Source of the DNA: Maritalea sp047634455
GTDB taxonomy: Bacteria; Pseudomonadota; Alphaproteobacteria; Rhizobiales; Devosiaceae
DNA length: 22,544 bases
Direction of reading: 5' to 3'
NCBI RefSeq assembly: GCF_047634455.1
Contig: NZ_JBLIAI010000046.1
Location: 1-22,544, forward strand
Of the stretch, positions 21,422 to 22,544 are shown in pieces. Each line of letters begins with the position of its first letter. Position 1 is the stretch's first letter. The notes beneath the pieces were generated by a model. That model was not told the origin of the DNA. It did not search any database and saw only the letters and a list, made by a program, of their open reading frames with translations. The position numbers were made by a program, and so were the translations under genes.

Positions 21422-22498
21422 ATGCGTGTCGATCAGTTCGATTTTGAACTGCCCGCAGAACGTGTGGCATTGCACCCAGCAGTGCCACGCGATAGCGCGC
21501 GCATGCTTGTGATTGATCCAAGCAAAATGTCGGGTGGCGAACCGCCGTCCGACCACCTGGTTAAAGACCTGCTGGATTTTTTGCGACCTGGCGATATCTT
21601 AATTGCAAACAACACACGCGTTTTGCCCGCTGAACTGGTAGGTAAACGAACGCGAGGCGATGCCGTTGCCAAGGTTACGATAAACCTGCACAAACGCGAT
21701 GAGCCAAATCTTTGGCGAGCTTTTGCACGTCCGGCCAAAAAGCTAAAAATCGGCGAACAAGTTGCATTTGAGGTTGATGGCATCGACCCATTATATGCGG
21801 TGTGTGAGGAAAAAGGCGACGCAGGCGAAGTTCTGCTGCGATTTGAATTGTCTGGGGCAGTGCTTGATGAAGCGATAAAGGCCCGTGGTGCAATGCCTTT
21901 GCCGCCCTATATCAGTGCAAAACGCGCCCACGATGTCCAAGACGACACCGATTATCAAACTGTATATGCTCAGCATGATGGAGCAGTCGCAGCACCAACC
22001 GCAGGTTTGCACTTCACCGATGAATTGCTCGACAAGATAGCGGCCAAAGGCATTGAAATTGACTATGTCACACTGCATGTTGGGGCAGGGACTTTCCTTC
22101 CAGTCAAAGTGGAAGATACAGCTGACCACAAAATGCACGCTGAATGGGGCGATTTGAGTGCGAAAACTGTTGCACGAATAAATGCATGTCGCTCACAAGG
22201 TGGCCGATTATTTGCAGTCGGCACAACCAGCTTACGTGTGTTGGAAACGGCTGCATTTGACGGCGACCTCAAACCTTTCTGTGGCGAAACAGACATTTTC
22301 ATCACCCCAGGTTACAAGTTTAATGCTGTTGACGTTTTGATGACCAACTTTCATCTGCCAAAATCGACACTATTCATGTTGGTCAGTGCGTTTTCTGGCA
22401 TCAAAATTATGCAAAATGCCTACAAACATGCGATCGATAATGATTATCGATTCTATTCATTTGGCGACGCGTCGCTTTTGTTTCGGGAACAGAAATGA
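21422..22498 (+). CDS. queA: S-adenosylmethionine:tRNA ribosyltransferase-isomerase
   Basis: 358 residues, normal length. The start MRVDQFDFELPAERVALHPA fits the family. Key stretches are SARMLVIDPS, GDILIANNTRVLPAELVGKR, RGAMPLPPYI, DYQTVYAQHDGAVAAPTAGL with HFT, VTLHVGAGTFLPVKVED, HKMHAEW, VGTTSLRVLE and the C-terminal DVLMTNFHLPKSTLFMLVSA. QueA transfers the ribosyl part of SAM to preQ1 in tRNA, forming epoxyqueuosine. Its stop overlaps the tgt start as ATGA (22495-22498); Tgt supplies its substrate by inserting preQ1, so the pair is functionally coupled. Confidence 0.97.
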   Translation: MRVDQFDFELPAERVALHPAVPRDSARMLVIDPSKMSGGEPPSDHLVKDLLDFLRPGDILIANNTRVLPAELVGKRTRGDAVAKVTINLHKRDEPNLWRAFARPAKKLKIGEQVAFEVDGIDPLYAVCEEKGDAGEVLLRFELSGAVLDEAIKARGAMPLPPYISAKRAHDVQDDTDYQTVYAQHDGAVAAPTAGLHFTDELLDKIAAKGIEIDYVTLHVGAGTFLPVKVEDTADHKMHAEWGDLSAKTVARINACRSQGGRLFAVGTTSLRVLETAAFDGDLKPFCGETDIFITPGYKFNAVDVLMTNFHLPKSTLFMLVSAFSGIKIMQNAYKHAIDNDYRFYSFGDASLLFREQK

Positions 22499-22544
22499 CA
22501 CAACAAGAATTCTCGTTTGAGCTTAAAAACACCAACAATGGTGC
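22495..22544 (+). CDS. tgt: Queuine/preQ1 tRNA-ribosyltransferase, first codons only (partial)
   Basis: ATG 22495 overlaps the queA stop by 4 bases and reads MTQQEFSFELKNTNNGA up to the window end. The F-S-F-x-L-K start followed by N/D-G is typical of Tgt N-termini, and queA-tgt is a standard pair. Tgt exchanges guanine for preQ1 at the tRNA wobble position. Only 16 full codons are visible, so the call depends on context. Confidence 0.75.
   Translation, partial: MTQQEFSFELKNTNNG

Overview
This window looks like chromosomal housekeeping DNA from an alphaproteobacterium, most likely order Hyphomicrobiales (Rhizobiales). The evidence is the gene order pcm / LysM-M23 / DUF815 ATPase / yajC / fused secDF / Mth938-like / phytoene-synthase-like, a fused 845-residue SecDF, folate-type TrmFO, DUF1127 proteins, a LexA site of the alphaproteobacterial GAAC-N7-GAAC type, and the run gyrA / lysE / coaD / ppi / ppi / queA / tgt. 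GC content appears moderate. I cannot name the genus. I see no CRISPR array, tRNA, rRNA, prophage or secretion island.

Layout. 1-1749: end of pcm, then a LysM/LytM lipoprotein of the NlpD type, closed by a bidirectional terminator (1770-1807). 1784-2650 (minus): DUF815 AAA+ ATPase, divergent from 2812-6977 (plus): yajC, secDF, an Mth938/NDUFAF3-like gene and a squalene/phytoene-synthase-like (NDUFAF6-like) gene. 6978-12168 (minus): trmFO, two 49-residue DUF1127 genes each with its own terminator, and uvrA with an SOS box upstream. 12437-12922 (plus): ssb, closed by a bidirectional terminator. 12986-15768 (minus): a two-gene unit of a 12-TM RND/MMPL exporter and a secreted hypothetical protein, overlapping by GTGA. 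16019-22544 (plus): gyrA, lysE, coaD, membrane-anchored cyclophilin, cytosolic cyclophilin, queA and the start of tgt. A 263-bp MITE-like element (20594-20856) lies between the two cyclophilin genes.

How the genes work together. The yajC-secDF cluster drives the late steps of protein export, and the two genes behind it are homologues of mitochondrial complex I assembly factors, so membrane insertion and respiratory complex assembly may be linked. uvrA and ssb serve DNA repair and replication around a shared LexA-type site. trmFO, queA and tgt modify tRNA. Most of the window is conventional. The points most worth checking are the MITE, the GyrA quinolone-region residues (Thr and His at E. coli positions 83 and 87), the SOS box, the complex I assembly gene pair, the RND/secreted-protein pair and the twin DUF1127 genes.
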